This document shows, in pieces, positions 17,176-27,520 of a stretch of 64,000 bases of DNA. Location: NCBI GenBank assembly GCA_001464455.1, contig LNEI01000026.1, positions 1 through 64,000 of the forward strand, written 5' to 3'. Made by a program: the position numbers and the translations under genes. The first letter of the stretch is position 1. Every line of letters begins with the position of its first letter. Origin of the DNA: Acidobacteria bacterium Ga0077534. GTDB lineage: Bacteria; Acidobacteriota; Blastocatellia; Pyrinomonadales; Pyrinomonadaceae. Under the pieces are notes generated by a model. It was not told where the DNA came from. It worked only from the letters and a program-made list of their open reading frames with translations, and did not search any database.

Positions 17176-17580
17176 ATGGAAAACTTTTACATCAATCACA
17201 TTGCCGTCCTGGTTTGCGCATTGATGAGTCTCGTTATCGGCGGGCTCTGGTGGTCACCTCTGTTGTTTGCCAAAGCGTGGCAGCGCGAAACTGGGCTGAG
17301 CGACGACCAATTGAAACAGATGAATCCGGCAAAGACCTTCGGACTGACATTTATGCTTGCCTATCTAGCGTCGTACAATCTGGCGTTCTTTCTCGGTGAC
17401 GGCGGTACAACGTGGAAATGGGGCATCACGGCCGGTTTGCTCGCAGCGTTCTGGGCGATCGCGATGTATGTGATCATCAGCTTGTTCGAACAACGCTCGC
17501 TCAAGCACATTCTGATAAACTGCGGCTACATCGCGGTCTACTTTGCGGCGATCGGGTTTATTCTTGGAGTTTGGAGGTAG
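17176..17580 (+). CDS. DUF1761-type membrane protein
   Basis: GGLWWSPLLFAKAWQRETGLSDDQLKQMNPAKTF and four TM segments. Confidence 0.8.
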   Translation: MENFYINHIAVLVCALMSLVIGGLWWSPLLFAKAWQRETGLSDDQLKQMNPAKTFGLTFMLAYLASYNLAFFLGDGGTTWKWGITAGLLAAFWAIAMYVIISLFEQRSLKHILINCGYIAVYFAAIGFILGVWR

Positions 17581-17603
17581 AAGGTGGAAAAGGGCAAAAG
17601 GTA

Positions 17604-17649
17604 AAAAGTGAAAAAGTTGTCGCGGTCCCGTAATAACTTTTCCACTTTT
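17604..17649. repeat. AT-rich inverted repeat, possible terminator
   Basis: aaaagtgaaaaagtt / aacttttccactttt, 14/15 complementary. Confidence 0.55.
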
Positions 17650-17674
17650 CCACTTTTCTGTTTAACAAAGCATC

Positions 17675-18247
17675 ATGGCACAGAAAACATCAGGTGAATT
17701 TGAAAAGGAATTTATGGACGGGCTCAACAGCTCGACTGGCAAAGATCTTGGTACATGGCTGAAGATACTTGACTCGTTCAACAGCAAAAAGCGAAACGAG
17801 GTTATTGCGTGGTTAAAGGACGAACACAAGTTCAATCATATGCACGCCTCGCTGCTCGCTGGTATTCACGCCAATGGCGGCAAGCCGGTTTACGGAAGCA
17901 CGGATAGCCTGCTCGACGACCAGTTCGCAAAGGCCGCGGACATGCGGCCACTGTACGGGGCGTTCGTAGCGTTCATCGCAAAGAATTTTCCAAACGCGAC
18001 TTTCTTGCCGAAAAAGACCTATGTTTCGGTACTCGAAAATCGCGAATTCGCAGCTGTAAATATCAAGAAGGCTGAGCTCAGGATCGGCCTCGACCTCGGC
18101 GACCGGCCGTTCGACGAGAAGGTCGAAAAAGCCAAACTTACCGGTCCGATGCCGCGGATCTCGCACATGGTTGTGGCAACGGACGATAGTCGATTTGATG
18201 TGGAACTGGTCGAGTTGCTGAGGCAATCGTATTCGCGATGTCACTAA
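17675..18247 (+). CDS. DUF4287 + DUF5655-like protein
   Basis: TGKDLGTWLKIL...RNEVIAWLKDEHKFNHMHASLLAGI; C-terminal DUF5655-like. Confidence 0.75.
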   Translation: MAQKTSGEFEKEFMDGLNSSTGKDLGTWLKILDSFNSKKRNEVIAWLKDEHKFNHMHASLLAGIHANGGKPVYGSTDSLLDDQFAKAADMRPLYGAFVAFIAKNFPNATFLPKKTYVSVLENREFAAVNIKKAELRIGLDLGDRPFDEKVEKAKLTGPMPRISHMVVATDDSRFDVELVELLRQSYSRCH

Positions 18248-18263
18248 GAATTCAAGGTACATC

Positions 18264-19205
18264 ATGATCAAACTAGCAGCTCTATTTTCAATTCTTCTTC
18301 TAGCGTCGAGCATCAACGCTCAGCCCGCGAGTTACAAGATCGCCTTCAACACCCTCGAAGACTCAAAAGCTGATGATTACGACATTTACACGATGAACCT
18401 CGACGGCTCGGGCGAAAAGAACATTACAAAGAACAAAGATGTCGCGTGGACCTATTATGCGTGGAAAGACCGTTTGTTCTTCGTCAGCGATCGCGGAGCA
18501 TGTCGGCGCTGTTACTTTTTGCACGAATCGGACGCCGATGGCGCGAATCTAAAGAAGGTCAGCAATCTTCAGCTCGAAGACTCGTGGCTAGGTGCGAGAG
18601 ACGACGGCAAAGAACTGGTCGTTTCCGGTCGGATCGATACGCGCGTGCGTTTTCAGCTTTTTATCGTCGATCGGGAGACAGGACAATACAGACAATTGAC
18701 TTACGAACCTGCGGCTGCGTTTCGCGATCCGAGCTTTTCGCCGGACGGAAAGCAGATCATCTACGTTTACAAAAAGAACCGCACCGACCGCTCAGAGATC
18801 GAAGAGCTTTACATAATGAACGCCGATGGCTCAAACCGCCGCAAACTGACCACCTATCCAAAGGACGACCCGCTCGGCAAAGATCCCGGCTACCACGTCG
18901 GGCCGCCGCATTGGAATGCGAAGTACAAGTTCATCACTTACCAATCAAATCAGGCTGGCAAACAAAGCATCTACGCCGTCACGCCCGATGGCAAAAAGCA
19001 ATGGAAGTTGACCGACAGCAAACTCGACGAAGGCTGGCACGACTGGTCGCCCGACGGCGAGTGGCTTGCGTTTGACAGCCGCGACCCAGCGACCGGCAGA
19101 TATGAGGTTTATGTAATGAATTACAAGACCAAAGAAACCAAAAATATCACGGGCGGCAGCCCTTTGAAATACCATCAGGCACCAGTTTTCGTCATCGCCA
19201 GATAG
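18264..19205 (+). CDS. Secreted TolB-like PD40 beta-propeller protein
   Basis: Signal peptide and repeats such as DYDIYTMNLDGSGEKNIT and PSFSPDGKQIIYVY. Confidence 0.85.
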   Translation: MIKLAALFSILLLASSINAQPASYKIAFNTLEDSKADDYDIYTMNLDGSGEKNITKNKDVAWTYYAWKDRLFFVSDRGACRRCYFLHESDADGANLKKVSNLQLEDSWLGARDDGKELVVSGRIDTRVRFQLFIVDRETGQYRQLTYEPAAAFRDPSFSPDGKQIIYVYKKNRTDRSEIEELYIMNADGSNRRKLTTYPKDDPLGKDPGYHVGPPHWNAKYKFITYQSNQAGKQSIYAVTPDGKKQWKLTDSKLDEGWHDWSPDGEWLAFDSRDPATGRYEVYVMNYKTKETKNITGGSPLKYHQAPVFVIAR

Positions 19206-19266
19206 GCGGCTTTGAATCCAAGGCTAGTCAGGCGTAGAATTTTCTTGTCCAAGAGAAACTCATACG

Positions 19267-20172
19267 ATGACGAACTTTCCAGAGATGCCGCTCGACGCTT
19301 GGCGGCCGACCAAGAACACACTCCATCTGTATTTGCAGATCGTTGGCAAGATCCGGCTCGCGATGCACCCACGTGTAAATCATTGGTGGCATGTGCCGTT
19401 TTACGTTAGTCCGCGGGGGCTGACCACGCGGGCGATCCCGCACGAGGGCGGGAGCTTTGAGATCGAGTTCGATTTTCACGATCACGAACTGAAGATCCGC
19501 ATGAGCGATGGGCGCATAGAGGATTTTGCTCTATACGACGGACTAAGCGTTGCCGATTTTTACGCCAGCGTTTTTGCGAATCTCACAAAGCTTGGCCTTG
19601 AACTCGCGATCAAAGCTCTGCCGTACGAGGCCCCGTCGACTACGCCTTTTGCCGAGGACCATGAGAACAAATCTTACGACAAGGATCAGGTCGAGCGGTT
19701 TCACAAGATATTGGTCGCGGTCGATGACATTTTTCAGGAATTCCGCGGCCGTTTTACCGGTAAATCAACACCCGTTCACCTCTTCTGGCACAGCTTTGAC
19801 CTCGCGTTGACGCGGTTTTCGGGTAATGCGGCACCGCCGATACCCGAGGCCAATATGGTCACGCGTGAGGCGTATTCGCATGAGGTTATCAGCTTCGGAT
19901 TCTGGTTCGGCGACGACAAAGAGGGCAGCATTGCGGCCCCGGCGTTTTATTCATACACTGCTCCAAAACCTGACGGATTAGAAAATGAGCCATTACAGCC
20001 TGCTACCGCATTCTGGACACCCGACGGCGGCATGGCTTTGCTGAAGTACGACGATGTTCGAACAAGTTCCGATGCGAAACAGCAGGTGCTCGATTTTCTC
20101 GAGTCGACGTATCAAGCCGGTGCAAAGCTTGCGAAATGGGATGTAGATGGCTTTCGAGCAACGGCTCGGTAA
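19267..20172 (+). CDS. DUF5996 family protein
   Basis: WRPTKNTLHLYLQIVGKIRLAMHPRVNHWWHVPFYVSPRGLTT; SYEVI-like FGFWFGDD. Confidence 0.8.
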   Translation: MTNFPEMPLDAWRPTKNTLHLYLQIVGKIRLAMHPRVNHWWHVPFYVSPRGLTTRAIPHEGGSFEIEFDFHDHELKIRMSDGRIEDFALYDGLSVADFYASVFANLTKLGLELAIKALPYEAPSTTPFAEDHENKSYDKDQVERFHKILVAVDDIFQEFRGRFTGKSTPVHLFWHSFDLALTRFSGNAAPPIPEANMVTREAYSHEVISFGFWFGDDKEGSIAAPAFYSYTAPKPDGLENEPLQPATAFWTPDGGMALLKYDDVRTSSDAKQQVLDFLESTYQAGAKLAKWDVDGFRATAR

Positions 20173-20233
20173 ATAATTTCGAACTGATCTCAGACTTCTC
20201 TGCATCATAAAGAAAAATTTTTGGAGGATATCT

Positions 20234-21087
20234 ATGCGATCGTTTCTTTGCGTTGTAATTATTAGTTTGTTTGCTCTCTCTGCCTTCGGGCAAGAGCTGA
20301 AGGTCCCGGTCCTTAGCCCGTTGAGCGAAGTTACTCAGGAGGTTGGACTGACGCAGGTCAAGCTTAGCTATGCTCGTCCGAGTGCTAAGGGCCGAAAGGT
20401 CTTTGGGGATCTCGTTCCGTTTGGCGAAGTTTGGCGAACTGGTGCGAATGCCTCGACCAAACTCACGTTTTCGGAGGACGTTAAGATCGAAGGAAACGCG
20501 CTCAAGGCCGGGACTTACGCGCTCTACTCGATCCCCGGCGAAAAAGACTGGACTATCATTATTCATACCAACACTCGTCATCGTTCGATCGCTGGTGATG
20601 TTTACAAACCTGCCGAAGACGCTTTCCGCTTCAAAGTGCCGAGCGGCAAGACTTCGAATTACGTCGAAACGTTTACGATCGCGTTTGGCGATATCACCAC
20701 AAATTCGCTCAAGGTCGCCCTCGCCTGGGAGAATACCGAGGTCAAGTTCAGGATCGATTTTGACGTCGATGCTGGTGTCGATAAACAGATCGCCGCTCTG
20801 GCAACCGCTCCAACCGGAATGAGTCACGGTGCCCAATTCCTGGCGGCCGAATACTACCTGCACAACAACAAGAACTCAACAAAGCCGACGAATGGATCAA
20901 GTCGGCGATGGAAAAGAGTGCCAAGAACTCACGCTACGGCCTGCTGCGAGCAAAGATCCTCGCGAAAGCAGGAAAACGCGATGAGGCTCTAAAGGTAGTC
21001 GCCGAAGCCAACGCCTGGGCGAAAGAAGCCAAAAACGCTAACTACGTCGAGCAGACGCAGCAGTTCTGGGATTCGATAAAGAACTAG
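20234..21087 (+). pseudogene. DUF2911 domain protein with apparent frameshift near 20869-20873 (intact ORF ends 20992; homologous-looking tail continues in another frame to 21087)
   Basis: DUF2911 core VKLSYARPSAKGRKVFGDLVPFGEVWRTGANASTKLTFSEDVKIEG; tail in shifted frame [71 protein letters not shown]. Confidence 0.75.
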
Positions 21088-22133
21088 TCCGATCCGATCG
21101 CCATATCGATGACGGTTACTCCCACCGTCTTATCTTCGTTCATTTCCATCAGTGCAGCCGCTCCGGCTTCGAGTGAGACCACTTTTCCGATCAGCTTGCC
21201 AGGGTCGAGTTGGCCCATGGCGATCATTTTTAGCATTTCATCATAGCGGTAAGCCTGCATTCCGTGGCTGCCGATGATCTCGAGTTCGCGGCCGATGATC
21301 TTATCAACGGGAACAGGCGAGGAATGAAAGCCCGATTCCATTATCCCGATCTGAATGTGCTTGCCGCGTTTGCGTAAGGATGAGATCGAGTTGAACAGCA
21401 GTTCGGGATGCCCGAGAGCGTCGATCGAGATGTGAGCACCGCCATCCGTGGCGTCGAGTATAGCCTCGACCGGGTTTCCGTACGTCGAATTAATGACCGT
21501 TTCGGCACCGAGTTCTCTCGCTAGCGTGAGTTTGTCCTCAGCGATGTCGATCGCGATGACCCTTGCTCCGAAAGCGGCGGCGATCATGATCGCGGAAAGG
21601 CCGACACCCCCGCATCCGTGGACCGCCACCCATTGTTCAGGCCTGACTTTTCCCTGATCGACCACGCCGCGAAATGAGGTTGCAAATCGACAGCCGAGGC
21701 TCGCCGCTGTCACCATATCGATCTCGTCCGGCAGGCGGACGAGATTACTGTCCGCATACTCGATCGCGACATACTCGGCAAAGCCGCCCCACGCCGTAAA
21801 TCCTGGCTGAAACTGCCGGTCGCAGACCTGCTGATCGCCAGCGAGGCACGGTTCGCAGGTGCCGCATCCGCATACGAAAGGCAGTGTCACCCGATCGCCG
21901 GGTTTGAAATTCAGGACCTCAGATCCAACTTCGATGATCTCGCCGGCAAGCTCGTGGCCAGGCACGTGCGGCAGGCGGATGTCAGGGTCATTATCCATCC
22001 ACCCATGCCAATCGCTGCGACAAACGCCGCAGGCACCGACCTTGAGAACGACACCCGTCGCCGAGGGCTTCGGGTCTATTACCGTCTCTATGTTTATCGG
22101 GCCTTGAAATTTTTCAAATAAAGCAGATCTCAT
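21084..22133 (-). CDS. Zinc-dependent alcohol dehydrogenase family protein
   Basis: [32 protein letters not shown] zinc site; [15 protein letters not shown] Rossmann motif. Confidence 0.94.
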   Translation of the reverse strand: MRSALFEKFQGPINIETVIDPKPSATGVVLKVGACGVCRSDWHGWMDNDPDIRLPHVPGHELAGEIIEVGSEVLNFKPGDRVTLPFVCGCGTCEPCLAGDQQVCDRQFQPGFTAWGGFAEYVAIEYADSNLVRLPDEIDMVTAASLGCRFATSFRGVVDQGKVRPEQWVAVHGCGGVGLSAIMIAAAFGARVIAIDIAEDKLTLARELGAETVINSTYGNPVEAILDATDGGAHISIDALGHPELLFNSISSLRKRGKHIQIGIMESGFHSSPVPVDKIIGRELEIIGSHGMQAYRYDEMLKMIAMGQLDPGKLIGKVVSLEAGAAALMEMNEDKTVGVTVIDMAIGSD

Positions 22134-22168
22134 CTCTTTCTAACGTAGAACGTTAGCCTAAAAAAGGC

Positions 22169-22197
22169 TTGACACAAAACTGAAATCCGCTGATAAT
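22169..22197 (+). promoter_or_regulatory. Sigma70-type promoter upstream of the peptidoglycan-binding protein gene
   Basis: TTGACA - 17 nt - GATAAT. Confidence 0.6.
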
Positions 22198-22293
22198 TTG
22201 AGCATTCGAAAATTAACATTACGGTGCGTTTACAGGACTTTCCACGTCCATCGGGTAGGCCTCTCATGCTCCGTGAAATAAAAGGAGAAACTC

Positions 22294-23004
22294 ATGTTTA
22301 AGAAGATATTGGTTGTGTTCTCGCTCTCGCTCGCCATGGCATTTGGTGCCTATGGTCAAGGAACTTCTTCAACGGCCAGCACGGCAAAGGCGGCCGAGCC
22401 AGCCAAGAAAGCGCCTGTTTTTAGGCCGACCAAAGATCAGATCAGAGAAGTCCAGACAATGCTCAAGGACAAAAAGTTATACACCGGCGAAGCCAGCGGA
22501 ACATATAACAACGACACCCGTTCGGGGATCAAGGTCTTTCAAAAGGATAACGGCCTCGCTCAGACCGGTACGCTCAATCGTGCTACGCTCGAAAAATTTG
22601 GCGTCGAGTTGACCGAAACACAGAAGGCATCGCCGGTGCTTGATAGCTCATTTGCCAAACCCGAAAGTGAATCAAAAACAGAGAAAGCATCTTCAACGGC
22701 CTCGAAAACGACCAAATCATCGTCAACCGGGCCAAAACGGCCTGCTCCATTCCGTGCGAATGCCGACCAGATCAAGGCTGTGCAAAAGCTGATGAAGGAT
22801 GGCAAAATGTACGCTGGTGAAGAGACCGGAAAGCTCGACGATGCGACGCGAGAAGCCCTCGGCAAATATCAGGAGGCGAACGGACTCAAAGTCACAAAAA
22901 CTCTCAACGCTGTAACTCTCGAAAAAATGGGCATTGCATTGACCGACGCACAGAAACAGAATGTTGCCGCCCAGGCAGCGTATGACGAATCGCGCAAGAA
23001 TTAA
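22294..23004 (+). CDS. Secreted protein with two peptidoglycan-binding (PG_binding_1-like) domains
   Basis: Duplicated DQIREVQTMLKDKKLYTGEASGTYNNDTRSGIKVFQKDNGL / DQIKAVQKLMKDGKMYAGEETGKLDDATREALGKYQEANGL. Confidence 0.85.
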   Translation: MFKKILVVFSLSLAMAFGAYGQGTSSTASTAKAAEPAKKAPVFRPTKDQIREVQTMLKDKKLYTGEASGTYNNDTRSGIKVFQKDNGLAQTGTLNRATLEKFGVELTETQKASPVLDSSFAKPESESKTEKASSTASKTTKSSSTGPKRPAPFRANADQIKAVQKLMKDGKMYAGEETGKLDDATREALGKYQEANGLKVTKTLNAVTLEKMGIALTDAQKQNVAAQAAYDESRKN

Positions 23005-23045
23005 CCAACTAATTTTCAAAGAACCGGAGCGGCGGGCGTTCTTGC

Positions 23046-23492
23046 TTGCCGCTTTATCAATTTAAGATGAAAAAACTGCTTCTTATCACCGTCGTTCTTC
23101 TCGCTGCTGTATCGTTAAATGCTCAGAAACCCGAGGTCGAGATCCGCAAAATAATGGACGCGCAGGCTGCGGCGTGGAATCGGGCTGATATCGAGGCGTT
23201 CATGGATATTGGTTACTGGAAGTCCGAAAAGCTCAAATTTGTCTCCGGTGACAAGATCACGCTCGGCTGGCAGCAGACGCTTGATAATTACAAAAAGACC
23301 TACGGAACAGGAGCCGCGATGGGCAAGCTGACGTTTTCCGATCTCGACATAACCGTTCTTTCAAAGGACGCGGCATTTGTCATCGGCAGTTGGTCGCTGT
23401 CACGTGAGAAAGACAACCCGAAAGGGAAATTCACTCTGCTTTTCCGAAAGCTCAAAGAAGGCTGGCGGATCGTTGCAGATCACTCGAGTTGA
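23046..23492 (+). CDS. DUF4440/SnoaL-like (NTF2 fold) secreted protein
   Basis: Signal peptide; IMDAQAAAWNRADIEAFMDIGYW...GWRIVADHSS. Confidence 0.8.
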   Translation: MPLYQFKMKKLLLITVVLLAAVSLNAQKPEVEIRKIMDAQAAAWNRADIEAFMDIGYWKSEKLKFVSGDKITLGWQQTLDNYKKTYGTGAAMGKLTFSDLDITVLSKDAAFVIGSWSLSREKDNPKGKFTLLFRKLKEGWRIVADHSS

Positions 23493-23517
23493 GTGCCGGC
23501 CCGATCCGCCATTGTTC

Positions 23518-26217
23518 CTATTCCTGCCCCACAAAATCCACATTTGAAAGGGCCGTTGTAACGTTCAGCGTCTGGGTTGTGAACCGATAGCGCTTCGACG
23601 AAACACCTACGAAATACGACTGTCCGGGCAGGACATTGGGAAATGAATAGATCCCAAACGAACTGGTCGTTGACGTCCTGCGAACACCCTGAGCGTCGGT
23701 CATCGTGACCTGAGCGTTTCGCAGGCCCTGGCCGCCGGGAGTCGTAACGCGGCCCGCGATCAGCACAGGCAATGCCTGCGGCGAAAACGCCGGTATCTGC
23801 CACATGCCGCGACCATGCGTCGCGATTCGGATCATATTGCCCGCAGTTTTTGCCATGTCGAAAACAGCGACGCGCGGGTAGCCAGTTCCGAACGGATTCC
23901 ATGTCGTGCCGCCGTCAGGCGAGACATAGACGCCGATATCGGTGCCGGCGTACAGGATGTTCGAGTTGGCAGGGTCGACGATAAACGCGCTCACCGGAAC
24001 ACGCGGCAGCGTGCCTGAGATGTTGGTCCAGGTCGGCGGATTTGCGTCGAGGTTCGTTGTTTTGTAGACATTATTTACGCCGAAGTTTGCGAGCGTTACA
24101 TAGGCGGTCTTCACATCGTTCGGGTCGATAACGGCGCGAGCGATAAAACCGCTTGGTATGACATTGGTCGGATCGAGATCGGTCAGAGTTGAACTGCCGG
24201 TATTTGTGCCCCAGAGCCCGCCGGTTCTCAAACCTACGACGCGGACGTTGTCATTCTGCGGTGCGATGCCAATCGAGCTAACGGCGACGCCGCTCTGGAT
24301 CGGTGCCTGGCTGACGACCGTGTGCGTCAGGCCGAGATCGGAACTGCGGTAAACGCGGTCCGTTCCGTAGTAGATCGTATTCGGACTTCCCGGCCCGGGT
24401 TCAAGCGGGGCGTAGAACAACACCGCGGTGTCGTTACAGTTGATGCCGTTGAGCGGCGTCGACCCGTTACCACAACCGCGAAATGTCCAACCCCCTGAGG
24501 TCGATCCCCGCGTCGTATATCCGACGATGCTGTTTATCCTGCTAAAGAAGGTGTGATACATGCGGACATTAGTGGTGTCCGTCGCGTTTTGGTCGATGAC
24601 CGAGTAACCGCCGTCGCCGCCGTTCACGCGGGTCCAATTTGTTGCTGCAGGGTCTAGGTAGTTCGTCCCGTTGTCCTGCGTGCCGCCGATCGTAAAGTTT
24701 GGATCTGTAGGATGGACCGAAAGGCCCATGAACTGCGTCGCCGAGAACTGACTCGTGTTCAGGTGCTGATAGCTGACACCGCTATTTGTCGATTTGTAGA
24801 TGCCGCCATCGGTTCCAAGGTAAATGATGTTCGGGTTCGACTGCGAAACTGCCAACGCGTGCGTATCGACGTGGACGCCGGAGCCTCCTTCCGTAAATGC
24901 GGCGCCGCCATTTAGCGAATATGCCGCAACTACGGCCGGGGCACCGCCGACATAAACCTGATCCGGGTTTACCGGATCGACCGCGATCGCAATGTTGTAG
25001 AAACACTGAGGATTGCAGAAGCCGTTATTGGCACGCTGCTCCCACGTCAGGCCGCCGTCCGTTGACCGCAGAACGCGCCCACCGCCGTTTCCACTTGCCG
25101 CGTAAAAAACCGGACTGCCCGCACCCGGAGCACGCGTCACTGCAAATTCTGTTGTTAATTCGCTTGTTGATGTGCCCGCGTAGGTTAACGTCTGGCTAAA
25201 TGTCGGAACTGCGGACAATGCATTCGCGGTGCGATAGATGCCGCCGACCGGGCCGGCAGCCACCACGCCGACGACCATAACGTTTGGATCTGCCGGATCA
25301 AACGCGATATCTCGTACGCTGTCGTTCGTTCCACCTGTACCCGCAAGACGTTCAAATGTAGGCGACGCGCCCGCTGCATTTGTCGACCGATACACGCCAC
25401 GCGCCGGAAGCACGCTGTTTGCTGCCCCGCCAATGCCGCCAACCCCCGAGGTGGTCGCTACAAAGATCGTGTTGATGTCAGTCGGATGTACCAGGATCTC
25501 GCTGATGCCACGGCCGGTAAAAACATCAGCACCAAGCCCGTTGCGATTCAGCGGGCCGCTCCTGTCTGCTGTTGTCGATGCATTTTCTATCCGGTAAACG
25601 CCTACTCCAAAGAAGCTGTCGGATGAGAAATTTGGTTCGCCGGTTCCTACGTAAATTGTTTCGGGATTGGTCGGGGCGATAGTGATCGCACCGATCGCGA
25701 GGCTTTCTGCCGAATCCATTATTGGCGTCCACGTCGTTCCGCCATTCGTCGTCCGGTAAACGCCGCCCTGTGCCGCACCAACGTAGACGATGTCGGGATT
25801 TGTCGGGTGAACGGCTATCGCCGTTACACGGCCTGAGTAGCGGAAACTACCGGCAAAGATAGGCGCAGGGCCGATCGGTGCCCAATCGGCAAGAAGCGCG
25901 TCCTTAAAACTAGATTCAGGGAGCCGCCGTAGATCTGTCTGACGTTCATCGAGTTCCTTGACCGCGTCGGAGCGTAATTGCGGATCGACAAACGAGTCTT
26001 CACTGAGCCCGCGAAGCAAGGCATTACCGGCTGCCCGGCCCTCTCGAAATTCATCGACCGTGGTCGTAGCCTTCGCGGCCTTGAGCATGGCGGGAAAGTC
26101 CGGGTCACGCTCAAAGAACGGGATGTCCATTTGAGCAAGAGTACCCGATATCGGCGACCAGAAAACGGCGGCCGACACGACGACAACGACTGCGAGCAGA
26201 ACAAACAGCTTTTTCAT
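23518..26217 (-). CDS. Large secreted BNR/sortilin-type beta-propeller protein with carboxypeptidase-regulatory-like C-terminal domain
   Basis: Repeated NPDIVYVGAAQGGVYRTTNGGTTW-type motifs; C-terminal [20 protein letters not shown]...SKRYRF...VDFVGQE. Confidence 0.85.
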   Translation of the reverse strand: MKKLFVLLAVVVVVSAAVFWSPISGTLAQMDIPFFERDPDFPAMLKAAKATTTVDEFREGRAAGNALLRGLSEDSFVDPQLRSDAVKELDERQTDLRRLPESSFKDALLADWAPIGPAPIFAGSFRYSGRVTAIAVHPTNPDIVYVGAAQGGVYRTTNGGTTWTPIMDSAESLAIGAITIAPTNPETIYVGTGEPNFSSDSFFGVGVYRIENASTTADRSGPLNRNGLGADVFTGRGISEILVHPTDINTIFVATTSGVGGIGGAANSVLPARGVYRSTNAAGASPTFERLAGTGGTNDSVRDIAFDPADPNVMVVGVVAAGPVGGIYRTANALSAVPTFSQTLTYAGTSTSELTTEFAVTRAPGAGSPVFYAASGNGGGRVLRSTDGGLTWEQRANNGFCNPQCFYNIAIAVDPVNPDQVYVGGAPAVVAAYSLNGGAAFTEGGSGVHVDTHALAVSQSNPNIIYLGTDGGIYKSTNSGVSYQHLNTSQFSATQFMGLSVHPTDPNFTIGGTQDNGTNYLDPAATNWTRVNGGDGGYSVIDQNATDTTNVRMYHTFFSRINSIVGYTTRGSTSGGWTFRGCGNGSTPLNGINCNDTAVLFYAPLEPGPGSPNTIYYGTDRVYRSSDLGLTHTVVSQAPIQSGVAVSSIGIAPQNDNVRVVGLRTGGLWGTNTGSSTLTDLDPTNVIPSGFIARAVIDPNDVKTAYVTLANFGVNNVYKTTNLDANPPTWTNISGTLPRVPVSAFIVDPANSNILYAGTDIGVYVSPDGGTTWNPFGTGYPRVAVFDMAKTAGNMIRIATHGRGMWQIPAFSPQALPVLIAGRVTTPGGQGLRNAQVTMTDAQGVRRTSTTSSFGIYSFPNVLPGQSYFVGVSSKRYRFTTQTLNVTTALSNVDFVGQE

Positions 26218-26311
26218 AAAGATAATGCGGAGGGTATCAAAATAATAGTTTACGTGCGGCTGATGTTCAAGGGCAAATATCTGTCAGAACAGAATGCGTC
26301 CCAGGAATTTG

Positions 26312-27409
26312 CTACCGTTCGATCCGCACCATGCGTCCCAACGAATTTGATCGGCGCGCGGCATCGAGCACTCGCTGAACCTCGAGGCCGTCTTCGAAGG
26401 TCGCCGCGTCGTTGATCGATGTGCGTCCCAAACGGAGCGCGTCGACGATCTCTTTTGCGATCACTGTAAAACCACGGGTGAAACCGGTGTCGGGATAATC
26501 CGGCACTGCCGGGGCTAGCTCGACGTCGACTGCGTCCCAGGATTCAAGGCTCCGACGCGCTATGAAAACGTCGCCTCGATGGTCGATGCGTATCGCCCCT
26601 TCGGTTCCGTAGAACTCCATACGGTTTTGGTACTTTGGAATTTCGAGCATCGAAACTGAGACGAGTCCGGTTGCGTCCCAGGAAACCGAGCCGTCGTGAA
26701 AGCGGAGAAGCATATTCGCTTCGTCATCGGTTGTCACCGATCTCAGTTCGCCGTCTGCTGCGCGTCGTTGTTTGATGTGCGAGTGGAGCTGGCAAAAAAC
26801 TGTGTCGATCGGCGAACCGAGAAACCAATTGAACGAGTCGATGATGTGAGAGTTGATCGCTCCCAAAGCTCCACCGCCCGACGCTGCGTCGGACCACCAG
26901 TTCCACGGCAGCGACGCATCGCCGCGGCTCGGGGCCTGAAAGATCGCTTTCGCATGGCGGACTTTGCCTATAGCCCCTTCGCGAAGCATATCTCTTGCGA
27001 TCTGTCTTCCGGGCTGGAAGCGGAGTTCATGATCGATAAGAGCAAGTATCGATTTGCCGGCAGCCGCGTCGGTCATTTCTTGAGCTTCGCCGACGTTCAT
27101 GGCCATCGGCTTTTCGCAAAGGATGTGCTTGCCGTGCTCGATCGCGAAAAGCGTCATCTCGCGATGCAAATTTGGAGGCGTCGTGATGCAGACCAAGTCT
27201 ACATCAGGGTTAGAGACGGTCTCACGCCAATCTGACGAAAAATGAATAATACCGTGCTCTTCTGCCGTGCTTTTCGCATTCTCGTAGCTGCCGCTCGCAA
27301 CCGACGCTATCCAGGCCCCCGCACAAGCCAAAAACGCCGGTATCTGCACCCGCCGTGCAAAACCCGTCCCGATCAATCCGATGCCTACTTTATCTTTCAC
27401 GAGACTCAT
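26312..27409 (-). CDS. Gfo/Idh/MocA family oxidoreductase
   Basis: GIGLIGTGFARRVQIPAF; CITTPPNLHREMTLFAIEHGKHILCEKPMAMN. Confidence 0.94.
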   Translation of the reverse strand: MSLVKDKVGIGLIGTGFARRVQIPAFLACAGAWIASVASGSYENAKSTAEEHGIIHFSSDWRETVSNPDVDLVCITTPPNLHREMTLFAIEHGKHILCEKPMAMNVGEAQEMTDAAAGKSILALIDHELRFQPGRQIARDMLREGAIGKVRHAKAIFQAPSRGDASLPWNWWSDAASGGGALGAINSHIIDSFNWFLGSPIDTVFCQLHSHIKQRRAADGELRSVTTDDEANMLLRFHDGSVSWDATGLVSVSMLEIPKYQNRMEFYGTEGAIRIDHRGDVFIARRSLESWDAVDVELAPAVPDYPDTGFTRGFTVIAKEIVDALRLGRTSINDAATFEDGLEVQRVLDAARRSNSLGRMVRIER

Positions 27410-27520
27410 TCACCCTTCCTCGGCTTCTCTTTGCGAATCTACACATTTTGATCCGAAATTGGAATGCTAAACCGCGTAGATCGCAGCAAAACGCACAAAA
27501 TGATGCAAAATGCTTGAAAT

